A DNA stretch of 64,000 bases from Streptomyces sp. CCM_MD2014 (GTDB taxonomy: Bacteria > Actinomycetota > Actinomycetes > Streptomycetales > Streptomycetaceae): contig NZ_CP009754.1 in assembly GCF_000772045.1 (NCBI RefSeq), positions 5,208,001-5,272,000 on the forward strand, read 5' to 3'. The translations under genes and the position numbers were made by a program. The notes beneath the pieces are model-generated. The model was not told the origin of the DNA. It ran no database searches and saw only the letters and a list, made by a program, of their open reading frames with translations. Below are positions 53,891 through 61,500 of this stretch, one piece after another (position 1 is the stretch's first letter; every line of letters begins with the position of its first letter).

Positions 53891-54463
53891 TCAGCGGCGG
53901 CCGGCGGGGGCGCCGTCGGCCCGGGGAAGCGCGGCCGGGTGCTCGTGCTCCAGGAAGGTCTCGGCCCGCGTCACCGGTTCCCGGGCGGGCAGCGCGCGGA
54001 AGACCCAGCTGCGGTACGACCAGAAGCGGAACAGCGTGCCGATCCCGATGCCGAGGAACTTGAAGATGTTGCTCTGCAGCGGGCTGTCCCAGCCGAAGCC
54101 GTACGTCGCCGTGTAGAGCACGCCGTTCTCGATCACCAGTCCGACCGCGCTGAACAGCAGGAACAGCGACATCTCGCGGGTCTGGCCGCTCTTGTCGCGG
54201 TCGCGGTAGGTGAAGTACCGGAAGCCCACGTAGTTGAAGGCGATCGCGACGATCGTGGCGATGATGCTGGCCCGCACGACCTGGAGGTCGGTCGTGTGCC
54301 GCACGAAGTTGAAGACGAGGAGGTTGACCAGCACCCCCGCGCCGCCCACGGCACCGAACTTCACGACCTCGCGCACGAGGCGGTCGATCCGGCCCCGCAC
54401 TCCCTCACGGGGTGCCCGGGGCGTGGCGGGAGCCGTCTGAGCACCCGAGGAACCATGTCCCAT
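53891..54463 (-). CDS. GtrA-family membrane protein
   Basis: 190 aa. Four membrane helices with the GtrA pattern: FGAVGGAGVLVNLLVFNFVR, IIATIVAIAFNYVGFRYFTY, FLLFSAVGLVIENGVLYTAT and IFKFLGIGIGTLFRFWSYRSWVF. Family members flip lipid-linked sugars for cell wall or O-antigen modification. A 25-residue polar N-terminal extension precedes the first helix. Convergent with the sensor kinase gene, with 24 bp between the stops. Confidence 0.9.
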   Translation of the reverse strand: MGHGSSGAQTAPATPRAPREGVRGRIDRLVREVVKFGAVGGAGVLVNLLVFNFVRHTTDLQVVRASIIATIVAIAFNYVGFRYFTYRDRDKSGQTREMSLFLLFSAVGLVIENGVLYTATYGFGWDSPLQSNIFKFLGIGIGTLFRFWSYRSWVFRALPAREPVTRAETFLEHEHPAALPRADGAPAGRR

Positions 54464-54616
54464 GGTCGTGCAGGCCCCCGTCCATCGGTTGGCGTCAATC
54501 CGCTCATGCTAACCACCCGGACGCGCGATCTTCCTGCGGACGGAGCCACGGGGGTCGGAACGGGCGTGGAGAGCGGCGGGAAACGGCCGGTAAACGGGTG
54601 GGCTCCGCGCGGCCGA

Positions 54617-54628
54617 TAGGCTAGGGGT
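54617..54628 (+). promoter_or_regulatory. Leaderless purK promoter
   Basis: TAGGCT (54617-54622) ends 6 nt before the purK GTG. The start point would coincide with the G of GTG, and there is no ribosome binding site. Confidence 0.5.
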
Positions 54629-55768
54629 GTGACGTTCCCCGTAGTCGGCATGGTCGGCGGTGGCCAGCTCGCTCGTATGACACACGAGGCGGGCATCCCG
54701 TTGGGCATCAGGTTCAAGCTTCTCAGTGACACTCCTCAGGACTCCGCGGCGCAGGTCGTGAACGAAGTCGTCGTGGGCGACTATCGCGATCTGGACACGT
54801 TGCGCGAGTTCGCGCGCGGCTGTGACGTGATCACCTTCGATCACGAGCACGTGCCGACCGAGCACCTCAAGGCCCTGGAGGCGGACGGCATCCCCGTGCG
54901 CCCCGGCCCCGAGGCGCTCGTGCACGCCCAGGACAAGGGCGTGATGCGCGCGAAGCTCGACGCGATCGGCGTGCCCTGCCCGCGGCACCGGATCGTGAGC
55001 GATCCGGCCGACGTGGCCGCCTTCGCGGCGGAGGGCGACGGGTTCCCCGTGGTCCTCAAGACGGTCCGCGGCGGGTACGACGGCAAGGGCGTGTGGGTCG
55101 TGGACTCCGTGGAGGAGGCCGCCGAGCCCTTCCGCGCGGGGGTGCCGGTGCTGGCGGAGGAGAAGGTGGACTTCGTCCGCGAGCTGGCCGCCAACGTGGT
55201 CCGCTCCCCGCACGGCCAGGCGGTGGCCTACCCCGTCGTCGAGTCCCAGCAGGTGAACGGCGTCTGCGACACGGTGATCGCCCCGGCGCCCGGCCTCGAC
55301 GAGGAGCTGGCCCTGCGCGCCGAGGAGATGGCGCTCGGCATCGCCAAGGAGCTGGGCGTCGTCGGCCACCTGGCCGTCGAGCTGTTCCAGACCCGTGACG
55401 GCCGCATCCTCGTCAACGAGCTGGCGATGCGCCCGCACAACTCCGGCCACTGGACGATGGACGGCGCGATCACCTCGCAGTTCGCCAACCACGTCCGCGC
55501 CGTCCTCGACCTCCCCCTCGGCGACCCGCGCCCGCGCGCCCAGTGGACGGTCATGGTCAACGTCCTGGGCGGCGACTTCCCGGACATGTACTCCGCGTAC
55601 CTGCACTGCATGGCCCGCGACCCCCAGCTCAAGATCCACATGTACGGCAAGGACGTGAAGCCCGGCCGCAAGGTGGGCCACGTCAACACCTACGGCGACG
55701 ACCTGGACGACGTGCTGGAGCGCGCCCGTCACGCTGCCGGCTACCTGAGAGGGACGATCACCGAATGA
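54629..55768 (+). CDS. purK: 5-(carboxyamino)imidazole ribonucleotide synthase
   Basis: 379 aa. ATP-grasp enzyme of purine synthesis using ATP and bicarbonate to make N5-CAIR from AIR. Opening VGMVGGGQLARMTHEAGIPL, ATP-grasp GFPVVLKTVRGGYDGKGVW, and HLAVELFQTRDGRILVNELA with RPHNSGHWT at the metal site. GTG start appears leaderless. Stop overlaps the purE start (ATGA), so the two steps are coupled. Confidence 0.96.
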   Translation: MTFPVVGMVGGGQLARMTHEAGIPLGIRFKLLSDTPQDSAAQVVNEVVVGDYRDLDTLREFARGCDVITFDHEHVPTEHLKALEADGIPVRPGPEALVHAQDKGVMRAKLDAIGVPCPRHRIVSDPADVAAFAAEGDGFPVVLKTVRGGYDGKGVWVVDSVEEAAEPFRAGVPVLAEEKVDFVRELAANVVRSPHGQAVAYPVVESQQVNGVCDTVIAPAPGLDEELALRAEEMALGIAKELGVVGHLAVELFQTRDGRILVNELAMRPHNSGHWTMDGAITSQFANHVRAVLDLPLGDPRPRAQWTVMVNVLGGDFPDMYSAYLHCMARDPQLKIHMYGKDVKPGRKVGHVNTYGDDLDDVLERARHAAGYLRGTITE

Positions 55769-56307
55769 GCCAGGCCAGCCCGGCGAGCCCGGTCGTAGGC
55801 ATCGTCATGGGGTCGGACTCCGACTGGCCCGTCATGGAGGCCGCCGCCAAGGCACTCGACGAGTTCGAGATCCCCTACGAGGTCGACGTCGTCTCCGCGC
55901 ACCGCATGCCGCACGAGATGATCGCGTACGGCGAGCAGGCGGCCGGCCGCGGCCTCAAGGCGGTCATCGCGGGCGCGGGCGGCGCCGCCCACCTGCCCGG
56001 CATGCTCGCCTCCGTCACCCCGCTGCCGGTCATCGGCGTCCCGGTGCCGCTGAAGTACCTGGACGGCATGGACAGCCTGCTGTCCATCGTGCAGATGCCG
56101 GCCGGCGTCCCCGTCGCCACGGTATCCGTCGGCGGCGCCCGCAACGCCGGTCTGCTGGCCGCCCGCATCCTCGCCGCCCACGACGAGGAGCTGCTCGGCC
56201 GGATGCGCGAGTTCCAGCAGGACCTCAACGACCAGGCCACCGAGAAGGGCAAGCGACTGCGCAACAAGGTCGCGGGCTCGACGGCCGGCTTCGGTTTCGG
56301 AAAGTGA
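55765..56307 (+). CDS. purE: N5-carboxyaminoimidazole ribonucleotide mutase
   Basis: 180 aa. Class I PurE turning N5-CAIR into CAIR. VGIVMGSDSDWPVMEAAA with the SDSDW phosphate site, VVSAHRMPHEM with the essential His, and IAGAGGAAHLPGMLASVT, PVPLKYLDGMDSLLS follow the family exactly. Its stop codon lies inside the first unit of a 14-bp tandem repeat. Confidence 0.96.
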   Translation: MSQASPASPVVGIVMGSDSDWPVMEAAAKALDEFEIPYEVDVVSAHRMPHEMIAYGEQAAGRGLKAVIAGAGGAAHLPGMLASVTPLPVIGVPVPLKYLDGMDSLLSIVQMPAGVPVATVSVGGARNAGLLAARILAAHDEELLGRMREFQQDLNDQATEKGKRLRNKVAGSTAGFGFGK

Positions 56308-56382
56308 CCGGCGGAAAGTGACCGACGGAAAGTGACGGGCGGAAAGTGACGGGCGGAAGAATGACCGGCGGAAAGTGACGGA
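56298..56382 (+). repeat. 14-bp tandem repeat between purE and the dipeptidase gene
   Basis: Six units of CGGAAAGTGA(C)CGG (the fifth is 15 nt with GAATGA), starting in the last codons of purE and ending ahead of the next ribosome binding site. Each unit contains a TGA and a GGAAAG that resembles a ribosome binding site. Confidence 0.9.
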
Positions 56383-56397
56383 AGGGACGCGGATCTG

Positions 56398-57576
56398 ATG
56401 ACATCGCTGGACCGAGCCCGCGAGCTGCTGCGCGAGTTCCCCGTCGTCGACGGGCACAACGACCTGCCCTGGGCGCTGCGCGAGCAGGTCCGCTACGACC
56501 TCGACGCGCGGGACATCGCCGCCGACCAGTCCGCGTACCTCCACACCGACCTGGCCCGGCTGCGGACCGGTGCCGTCGGCGCGCAGTACTGGTCGGTGTA
56601 CGTCCGCTCCGACCTCCCCGGCGCGGTGACGGCGACGCTGGAGCAGATCGACTGCGTACGGCAGCTCATCGCCCGCCACCCCGGCGAGCTGCGCGCCGCG
56701 CTGACCGCCGCCGACATGGAGGCGGCCCGTGCCGAGGGCCGGATCGCCTCCCTGATGGGCGCCGAGGGCGGCCACTCCATCGACAACTCGCTGGCCACGC
56801 TCCGTGCCCTGTACGCGCTCGGCGTGCGGTACATGACGCTCACCCACAACGACAACGTCGCCTGGGCGGACTCGGCGACCGACGAGCCCGGCGTCGGCGG
56901 CCTGTCGGCGTTCGGCCGCGAGGTCGTGCGGGAGATGAACCGCGAGGGCATGCTGGTCGACCTCTCGCACGTCGCGGCGACGACGATGCGCGACGCGCTG
57001 GACGCCTCCACCGCGCCGGTGATCTTCTCCCACTCGTCCTCCCGCGCGGTGTGCGACCACCCGCGCAACATCCCGGACGACGTGCTGGAGCGGCTGCCCG
57101 CCAACGGCGGCATGGCGATGGTCACGTTCGTGCCGAAGTTCGTGCTCCAGGCCGCCGTGGACTGGACGGCGGAGGCCGACGAGAACATGCGCGCGCACGG
57201 CTTCCACCACCTCGACTCCAGCCCGGAGGCGATGAAGGTGCACGCCGCCTTCGAGGAGCGCGTCCCGCGCCCCGTGGCCACCGTCTCCACGGTCGCCGAC
57301 CACCTCGACCACATGCGCGAGGTCGCCGGCGTCGACCACCTCGGCATCGGCGGCGACTACGACGGCACGCCCTTCACCCCGGACGGCCTCGACGACGTCG
57401 CCGGCTACCCGAACCTCATCGCCGAACTCCTCGACCGCGGCTGGTCCCGGGCCGACCTGGCCAAGCTCACCTGGAAGAACGCGGTCCGCGTCCTGGACGC
57501 CGCCGAGGACGTGGCCCGTGGGCTCCGGGCGACGCGGGGGCCGTCCAACGCCACCATCGAGCAGCTGGACGGCTGA
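56398..57576 (+). CDS. Membrane (renal) dipeptidase, M19 family
   Basis: 392 aa. Zinc metallodipeptidase cleaving dipeptides (and D-residue-containing ones). All six metal ligands are present: H20 and D22 in DGHNDLPWAL, E123 in GAEGG, H191 in DLSHVA, H212 in FSHSSSRAV and D320 in GGDYDG. It corresponds in position to the S. coelicolor enzyme Sco3058 whose structure was solved, as I recall. GGAAGGGA precedes the ATG. It is followed by a ligand-less paralogue. Confidence 0.95.
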   Translation: MTSLDRARELLREFPVVDGHNDLPWALREQVRYDLDARDIAADQSAYLHTDLARLRTGAVGAQYWSVYVRSDLPGAVTATLEQIDCVRQLIARHPGELRAALTAADMEAARAEGRIASLMGAEGGHSIDNSLATLRALYALGVRYMTLTHNDNVAWADSATDEPGVGGLSAFGREVVREMNREGMLVDLSHVAATTMRDALDASTAPVIFSHSSSRAVCDHPRNIPDDVLERLPANGGMAMVTFVPKFVLQAAVDWTAEADENMRAHGFHHLDSSPEAMKVHAAFEERVPRPVATVSTVADHLDHMREVAGVDHLGIGGDYDGTPFTPDGLDDVAGYPNLIAELLDRGWSRADLAKLTWKNAVRVLDAAEDVARGLRATRGPSNATIEQLDG

Positions 57577-57595
57577 GCCGCCCGCCTCCGGCGAC

Positions 57596-57629
57596 GGGTG
57601 GGGCGCGCGTACCCCCGAACGCCCCACCC
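57596..57629 (+). terminator. Terminator between the dipeptidase and its paralogue
   Basis: GGGTGGGGCG / CGCCCCACCC, perfect 10-bp stem with a 14-nt loop. Confidence 0.75.
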
Positions 57630-57696
57630 ACCAGGAAGCCCTTACCGCTCCGTGCGACGGTGGCCGTATCTCACGACGACCGTACGGAGCACCGCC

Positions 57697-58827
57697 ATGG
57701 CAGATCTCCAGGACGACCTGCACACCGGTACCGAGGCCGGTGGGCTCGACGACCTGCCCGTGCCGCTCGCCGCGGAGGCCTTTCCGCCGGAGCCCTACGC
57801 GCCCGTGTCCGACCCCGGCGACGAGCCGCTGACCCGGGCGTTCGCGGTGCTGGCCGCCCATCCCGTCGCCGACGGCTGCAGCGGGCTGCCCTGGGCGCTC
57901 AGGCACCTGCCCTGGTACGACCTGGAGTCGGGCGAGAGCGCCGTCGACACCGACGTGCCGCGGCTGCGCGAGGGGCGTGTGGGCGCGCTGCTGTGGTCGC
58001 TGCACCTGCCCGAGTCCGTCGACGGGGACCGCGCGGTCGGCGCCACGCTGGAACAGCTGGACCTGGTCAAGACGGTCGTGCGGGCCCACCCGGAGGGGCT
58101 GCGCCTGGCGTACGACGCGGGGCAGGCCATCGACGCCCGCAACTGCGGCCGGGTCGCCGTGATCCCCGGTCCCGCGGGCGCCGCCGCGATCGGCGACCGC
58201 CTCGGCATCCTGCGCTCCCTGCACGCCCTCGGCCTGCGCGCGCTGACGCTGTGCGGGGTGAGCTGGGCGGGCGAGGCGGGACTGACCCGGTTCGGCGAGG
58301 AGGTCGTCCGGGAGATGAACCGCCTCGGTGTCCTCGCCGACCTCTCCGGAGCCTGTGCCGAGACCATGCGCCGCACCTTCGCGGTGTCCAAGGCGCCGGC
58401 GCTGTGCACCCGCTCCGCCGCCCGCGCCCTGCGCCCGCACCCCGCCAACCTCCCCGACGACCTGCTGGTGGAGCTGGGCGAGGCCGGCGGCCTGTGCATG
58501 GTGCCGCTGACCGCCGAGCAGACCGGCCCGACCGTCCGGGACGTCGCCGACCACCTCGACCACGTCCGCACGGTGGCCGGCCCGCAGAGCGTCGGCCTGT
58601 CCGGCACCTACGACACCGGCACCGCCCACCCGCTGGAGCTGGGCGACCCCTCGTGCTACCCCCGGCTCGTCGCCGAACTGCTCCGCCGCGGCTGGGACGA
58701 GGCGGACGTGGCCCTGCTGACCTGGGGGAACGTCCAGCGCGTCCTGCGTGCCGCGGCCTTCACCGCGAAGGCCGCCCAGCTGCGCCGCGAGCCGTCCACG
58801 GCGGTCATCGCCGACCTGGACGGCTGA
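57697..58827 (+). CDS. Dipeptidase-like pseudoenzyme (M19 fold, metal ligands lost)
   Basis: 376 aa, with about 40 extra residues at the N-terminus. It aligns along its whole length with the upstream dipeptidase (VADGCSGLPWALRHLPW against VVDGHNDLPWALREQ; ADHLDHVRTVAGPQSVGLSG). Each metal position is changed: H20 to Cys61, D22 to Gly63, E123 to Ala, H191 to Gly, H212 to Arg, D320 to Thr. Zinc binding and hydrolysis should be lost while the fold is kept. A role as scaffold or regulator is inference. Open frame with normal codon bias, so it is not a decaying pseudogene. Confidence 0.88.
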   Translation: MADLQDDLHTGTEAGGLDDLPVPLAAEAFPPEPYAPVSDPGDEPLTRAFAVLAAHPVADGCSGLPWALRHLPWYDLESGESAVDTDVPRLREGRVGALLWSLHLPESVDGDRAVGATLEQLDLVKTVVRAHPEGLRLAYDAGQAIDARNCGRVAVIPGPAGAAAIGDRLGILRSLHALGLRALTLCGVSWAGEAGLTRFGEEVVREMNRLGVLADLSGACAETMRRTFAVSKAPALCTRSAARALRPHPANLPDDLLVELGEAGGLCMVPLTAEQTGPTVRDVADHLDHVRTVAGPQSVGLSGTYDTGTAHPLELGDPSCYPRLVAELLRRGWDEADVALLTWGNVQRVLRAAAFTAKAAQLRREPSTAVIADLDG

Positions 58828-58855
58828 GCGGGCGGCGCTCACCGGGCGCGGCGGC

Positions 58856-59215
58856 TCAGCAGGCGCAGAGGCAGAACGGGTGCCCGGCCGGGTCGGCGTA
58901 GACCCGGAAGGTCCGCGTGCGGTCCTCCGCGTCCAGCGGACGGGCGCCCAGTTCCAGGACCGCCTTCTCGGCCGCGTCCAGGTCCGTGACGGTGAGGTCG
59001 AGGTGGAACTGCTGCGAGTCGTCGGGCGCGGGCCACTTCGGCGGTACGAAGCCGGGGGCGGCCTGGAACGCCAGCGCCTGGCCGCCCGGCAGCTTCAGGT
59101 CGACCCAGTCGTCGTCGCCCTCGACGGTGCCGCCGAGCACGTCGGCGTAGAAGCGGGCCAGTGCGCGGGGCTCGGGACAGTCCAGGACGACGGAACCCAG
59201 TTCGGCGACAGCCAT
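58856..59215 (-). CDS. VOC (glyoxalase-like) family protein
   Basis: 119 aa. Two-module VOC fold: LGSVVLDCPEPRALARFYAD, QQFHLDLTVTDLDAAEKAVL and FRVYADPAGHPFCLC. Possible resistance or dioxygenase-type protein; His in FHLDL and the Glu/His positions of the metal site are partially present. The ATG is preceded by AAGGAGGAAGTC. Divergent from the CGNR protein with an inverted repeat between. Ends in CLCAC. Confidence 0.85.
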   Translation of the reverse strand: MAVAELGSVVLDCPEPRALARFYADVLGGTVEGDDDWVDLKLPGGQALAFQAAPGFVPPKWPAPDDSQQFHLDLTVTDLDAAEKAVLELGARPLDAEDRTRTFRVYADPAGHPFCLCAC

Positions 59216-59280
59216 GACTTCCTCCTTGAAGCGTGAAGCGTCCGGTCGGGGATCGCTCTTGTCTGTTACCTGTAAGACCG

Positions 59281-59300
59281 AGTAACCGGTAACGGTTACT
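59281..59300. promoter_or_regulatory. Perfect 8-bp-arm palindrome between VOC and CGNR genes
   Basis: AGTAACCG-GTAA-CGGTTACT, with a further imperfect GTTAC/GTAAG element just upstream (59265-59275). Candidate operator for the adjacent CGNR protein or another regulator. Confidence 0.65.
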
Positions 59301-59333
59301 GCATGCTGCCTTATTGGGGGTAACGTCGCAAGC

Positions 59334-59843
59334 ATGAGTGAGCGATCGCCCGCGCCGGGCGGCCTGGAACTGGTCGAGGCCCTGGTGAACACGCTGCTGG
59401 ACGTCGAGACGGGCGCCGACTCGCTGGACAGGCCGGAGGTCCGGGAGCGGTTCGGCCTGACGGAGGACGACCTGCCCGCCGCCCGCGAGCTGCGCGAGTC
59501 CCTGCGCGCCACCCTGCTCGCCCACGCCGGCCATCCGCCGCACCGCGCGGTGACCCCGCTGGGCGAGCTGCTGGCCGCCGCCCCGCTGGTCGTCACCGTC
59601 GATACGGCCGACGGCTCCGCCGCTCTCGCCCCCGCCCAGGAGGGCTCGCTGACCGCACGCGTGGCCGCCGCCGTCGCCGAGGCGCTGGTGGCCGGCACCT
59701 GGAGCCGCTTCAAGGCGTGCGAGGCGCCCGACTGCCACTGGGCGTACTACGACCGCAGCCCGGCCGGACGCGGGCGCTGGTGCTCCATGCAGGTGTGCGG
59801 GGCCCGCGCCAAGATGCGCCGCTACCGGGCCAAGGAGTCGTAA
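59334..59843 (+). CDS. CGNR zinc-finger, putative stress-induced transcriptional regulator
   Basis: 169 aa. N-terminal ABATE-like helical region (LELVEALVNTLLDVE and RELRESLRATLLAHA) and a C-terminal CGNR-type zinc finger: FKACEAPDCHWAYYDRS, then RGRWCSMQVCGARAKMRRY, where the motif CGNR is CGAR. Members of the family are thought to bind DNA. Divergent from the VOC gene with a palindrome between, so autoregulation and control of the VOC gene are likely. Confidence 0.82.
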   Translation: MSERSPAPGGLELVEALVNTLLDVETGADSLDRPEVRERFGLTEDDLPAARELRESLRATLLAHAGHPPHRAVTPLGELLAAAPLVVTVDTADGSAALAPAQEGSLTARVAAAVAEALVAGTWSRFKACEAPDCHWAYYDRSPAGRGRWCSMQVCGARAKMRRYRAKES

Positions 59844-59893
59844 ACACCGCCCGCATCACCGGCCGCCCGGCCGCGCCCTGCGGCACAATACGG

Positions 59894-59940
59894 ACGGACG
59901 CCGGTTCGGCCGACTGAGCCTCGGCCGAACCGGCGTCCGT
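59894..59940. terminator. Perfect 20-bp hairpin between convergent genes
   Basis: ACGGACGCCGGTTCGGCCGA - 7 nt - its exact reverse complement. Ends both the CGNR gene and the UDP-glucose dehydrogenase gene. No T tract. Confidence 0.85.
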
Positions 59941-59965
59941 CGCCCTCACGGAGCCCTGGCGGCCG

Positions 59966-61309
59966 TCAGGCGGTGGGACGGCCCATCGCCCGGTACGTCC
60001 AGCCGGCCTTCCGCCACAGCGTCGGGTCCAGCGCGTTGCGCCCGTCCAGGATCACCCGGGCCGCCACGGCCTCGCCCAGCACCTGCGGGTCCAGCTCGCG
60101 GAACTCCCGCCATTCGGTGAGGTGCAGCACGACGTCCGCGCCCCGCACCGCCTCCAGCGCCGAGTCGGCGTAGCCGAGGGTCGGGAAGAGCCGCCGGGCG
60201 TTCTCCATGCCCTTGGGGTCGTAGACGGTCACCTGGGCGCCCTGGAGGTGCACCTGGCCGGCGACGTTCAGCGCGGGGGAGTCCCGTACGTCGTCCGAGT
60301 CGGGCTTGAAGGTGGCGCCGAGCACCGCGATCCGCTTGCCCAGGAACGGGCCGCCGCCCAGCGCCTGCCGGGTCAGCTCCACCATCCGGCCGCGCTGGCG
60401 CATGTTGATCGAGTCGATCTCGCGCAGGAAGGTCAGCGCCTGGTCGGCGCCCAGCTCACCGGCGCGCGCCATGAAGGCGCGGATGTCCTTCGGCAGACAG
60501 CCGCCGCCGAAGCCGATCCCGGCCCGCAGGAACTTCCGGCCGATCCGGTCGTCGTACCCGATGGCCTCCGCCAGCTTGGCCACGTCGCCGTCGGCGGCCT
60601 CGCACACCTCCGCCATCGCGTTGATGAACGAGATCTTGGTGGCGAGGAAGGAGTTGGCCGAGGTCTTCACCAGCTCGGCGGTCGGGAAGTCGGTGACGAC
60701 GAACGGCGAGCCCTCCGCGACGGGCGTCGCGTAGACCTCGCGCAGCAGCTTCTCCGCCCGCTCGCTGCGCACGCCGACCACGATCCGGTCCGGGTGCAGC
60801 GTGTCCTCGACGGCGAAGCCCTCGCGCAGGAACTCCGGGTTCCAGGCCAGCTCGGCCTCGTGACCGGCCGGCGCGTGCTCGGCCAGGTAGGCGGCCAGCC
60901 GGTCGGCCGAGCCCACCGGCACCGTCGACTTGCCGACGACCAGCGCGGGGCCGGTCAGGTGCGGCGCCAGCGAGGCCAGCGCGGAGTCGACGTACGACAT
61001 GTCGCAGGCGTACTCGCCGTGCTTCTGCGGGGTGTTCACGCACAGGAAGTGCACGTCGCCGAAGGCCGCGACCTCGGCGAAGTCGGTGGTGAAACGGAGC
61101 CGCCCGCTGGACCCCTCGATCCCCGCGACGTGCTTGCCGAGCAGCTCCTGAAGGCCCGGCTCGTACATCGGGACCTCGCCCCGCTGGAGCATCTCGATCT
61201 TCTCGGGCACCACGTCCAGACCCAGCACCTCGAAACCGAGTTCGGCCATGGCCGCCGCGTGCGTCGCGCCGAGATAACCGGTACCGATCACGGTGATCTT
61301 CAGGGCCAT
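59966..61309 (-). CDS. UDP-glucose 6-dehydrogenase
   Basis: 447 aa. Oxidises UDP-glucose to UDP-glucuronate with two NAD+. N-terminal Rossmann ITVIGTGYLGATHAAAMAEL, FLCVNTP for NAD, ELAWNPEFLREGFAV, catalytic Cys in GIGFGGGCLPKDIRAF, and C-terminal IAVLGATFKPDSDDVRDSPAL. ATG at 61309 with GGAGC upstream; the longer frame from 61351 has no conserved start. Supplies glucuronate for polysaccharides. Confidence 0.94.
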   Translation of the reverse strand: MALKITVIGTGYLGATHAAAMAELGFEVLGLDVVPEKIEMLQRGEVPMYEPGLQELLGKHVAGIEGSSGRLRFTTDFAEVAAFGDVHFLCVNTPQKHGEYACDMSYVDSALASLAPHLTGPALVVGKSTVPVGSADRLAAYLAEHAPAGHEAELAWNPEFLREGFAVEDTLHPDRIVVGVRSERAEKLLREVYATPVAEGSPFVVTDFPTAELVKTSANSFLATKISFINAMAEVCEAADGDVAKLAEAIGYDDRIGRKFLRAGIGFGGGCLPKDIRAFMARAGELGADQALTFLREIDSINMRQRGRMVELTRQALGGGPFLGKRIAVLGATFKPDSDDVRDSPALNVAGQVHLQGAQVTVYDPKGMENARRLFPTLGYADSALEAVRGADVVLHLTEWREFRELDPQVLGEAVAARVILDGRNALDPTLWRKAGWTYRAMGRPTA

Positions 61310-61500
61310 GGATGCTCCAGAGGTGTACGGCATGGGTGCGCGCCCGAGCATATCGGGGGACGCGGGAAAAGCCTTTCGAGGCCTTTGGGTCGGCTGTCGT
61401 CAAGCTCACCTATCCACGAACGCGGGCGGGCTCTAAAATTTGGGTTACTTAACGGTAGTTAGCGTGCCCAGCATCACAGCGTTTTGGAGCGTGAGACACC

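Noticed and set aside
57697..58827. Decaying pseudogene of the dipeptidase
   Set aside because: No frameshift or stop, full length, normal codon bias; a pseudoenzyme fits better.
55741..58842. Long antisense ORF of 1033 residues
   Set aside because: Low-complexity Gly/Arg/Val/His translation opposite purE and dipeptidase genes; typical GC-rich shadow.
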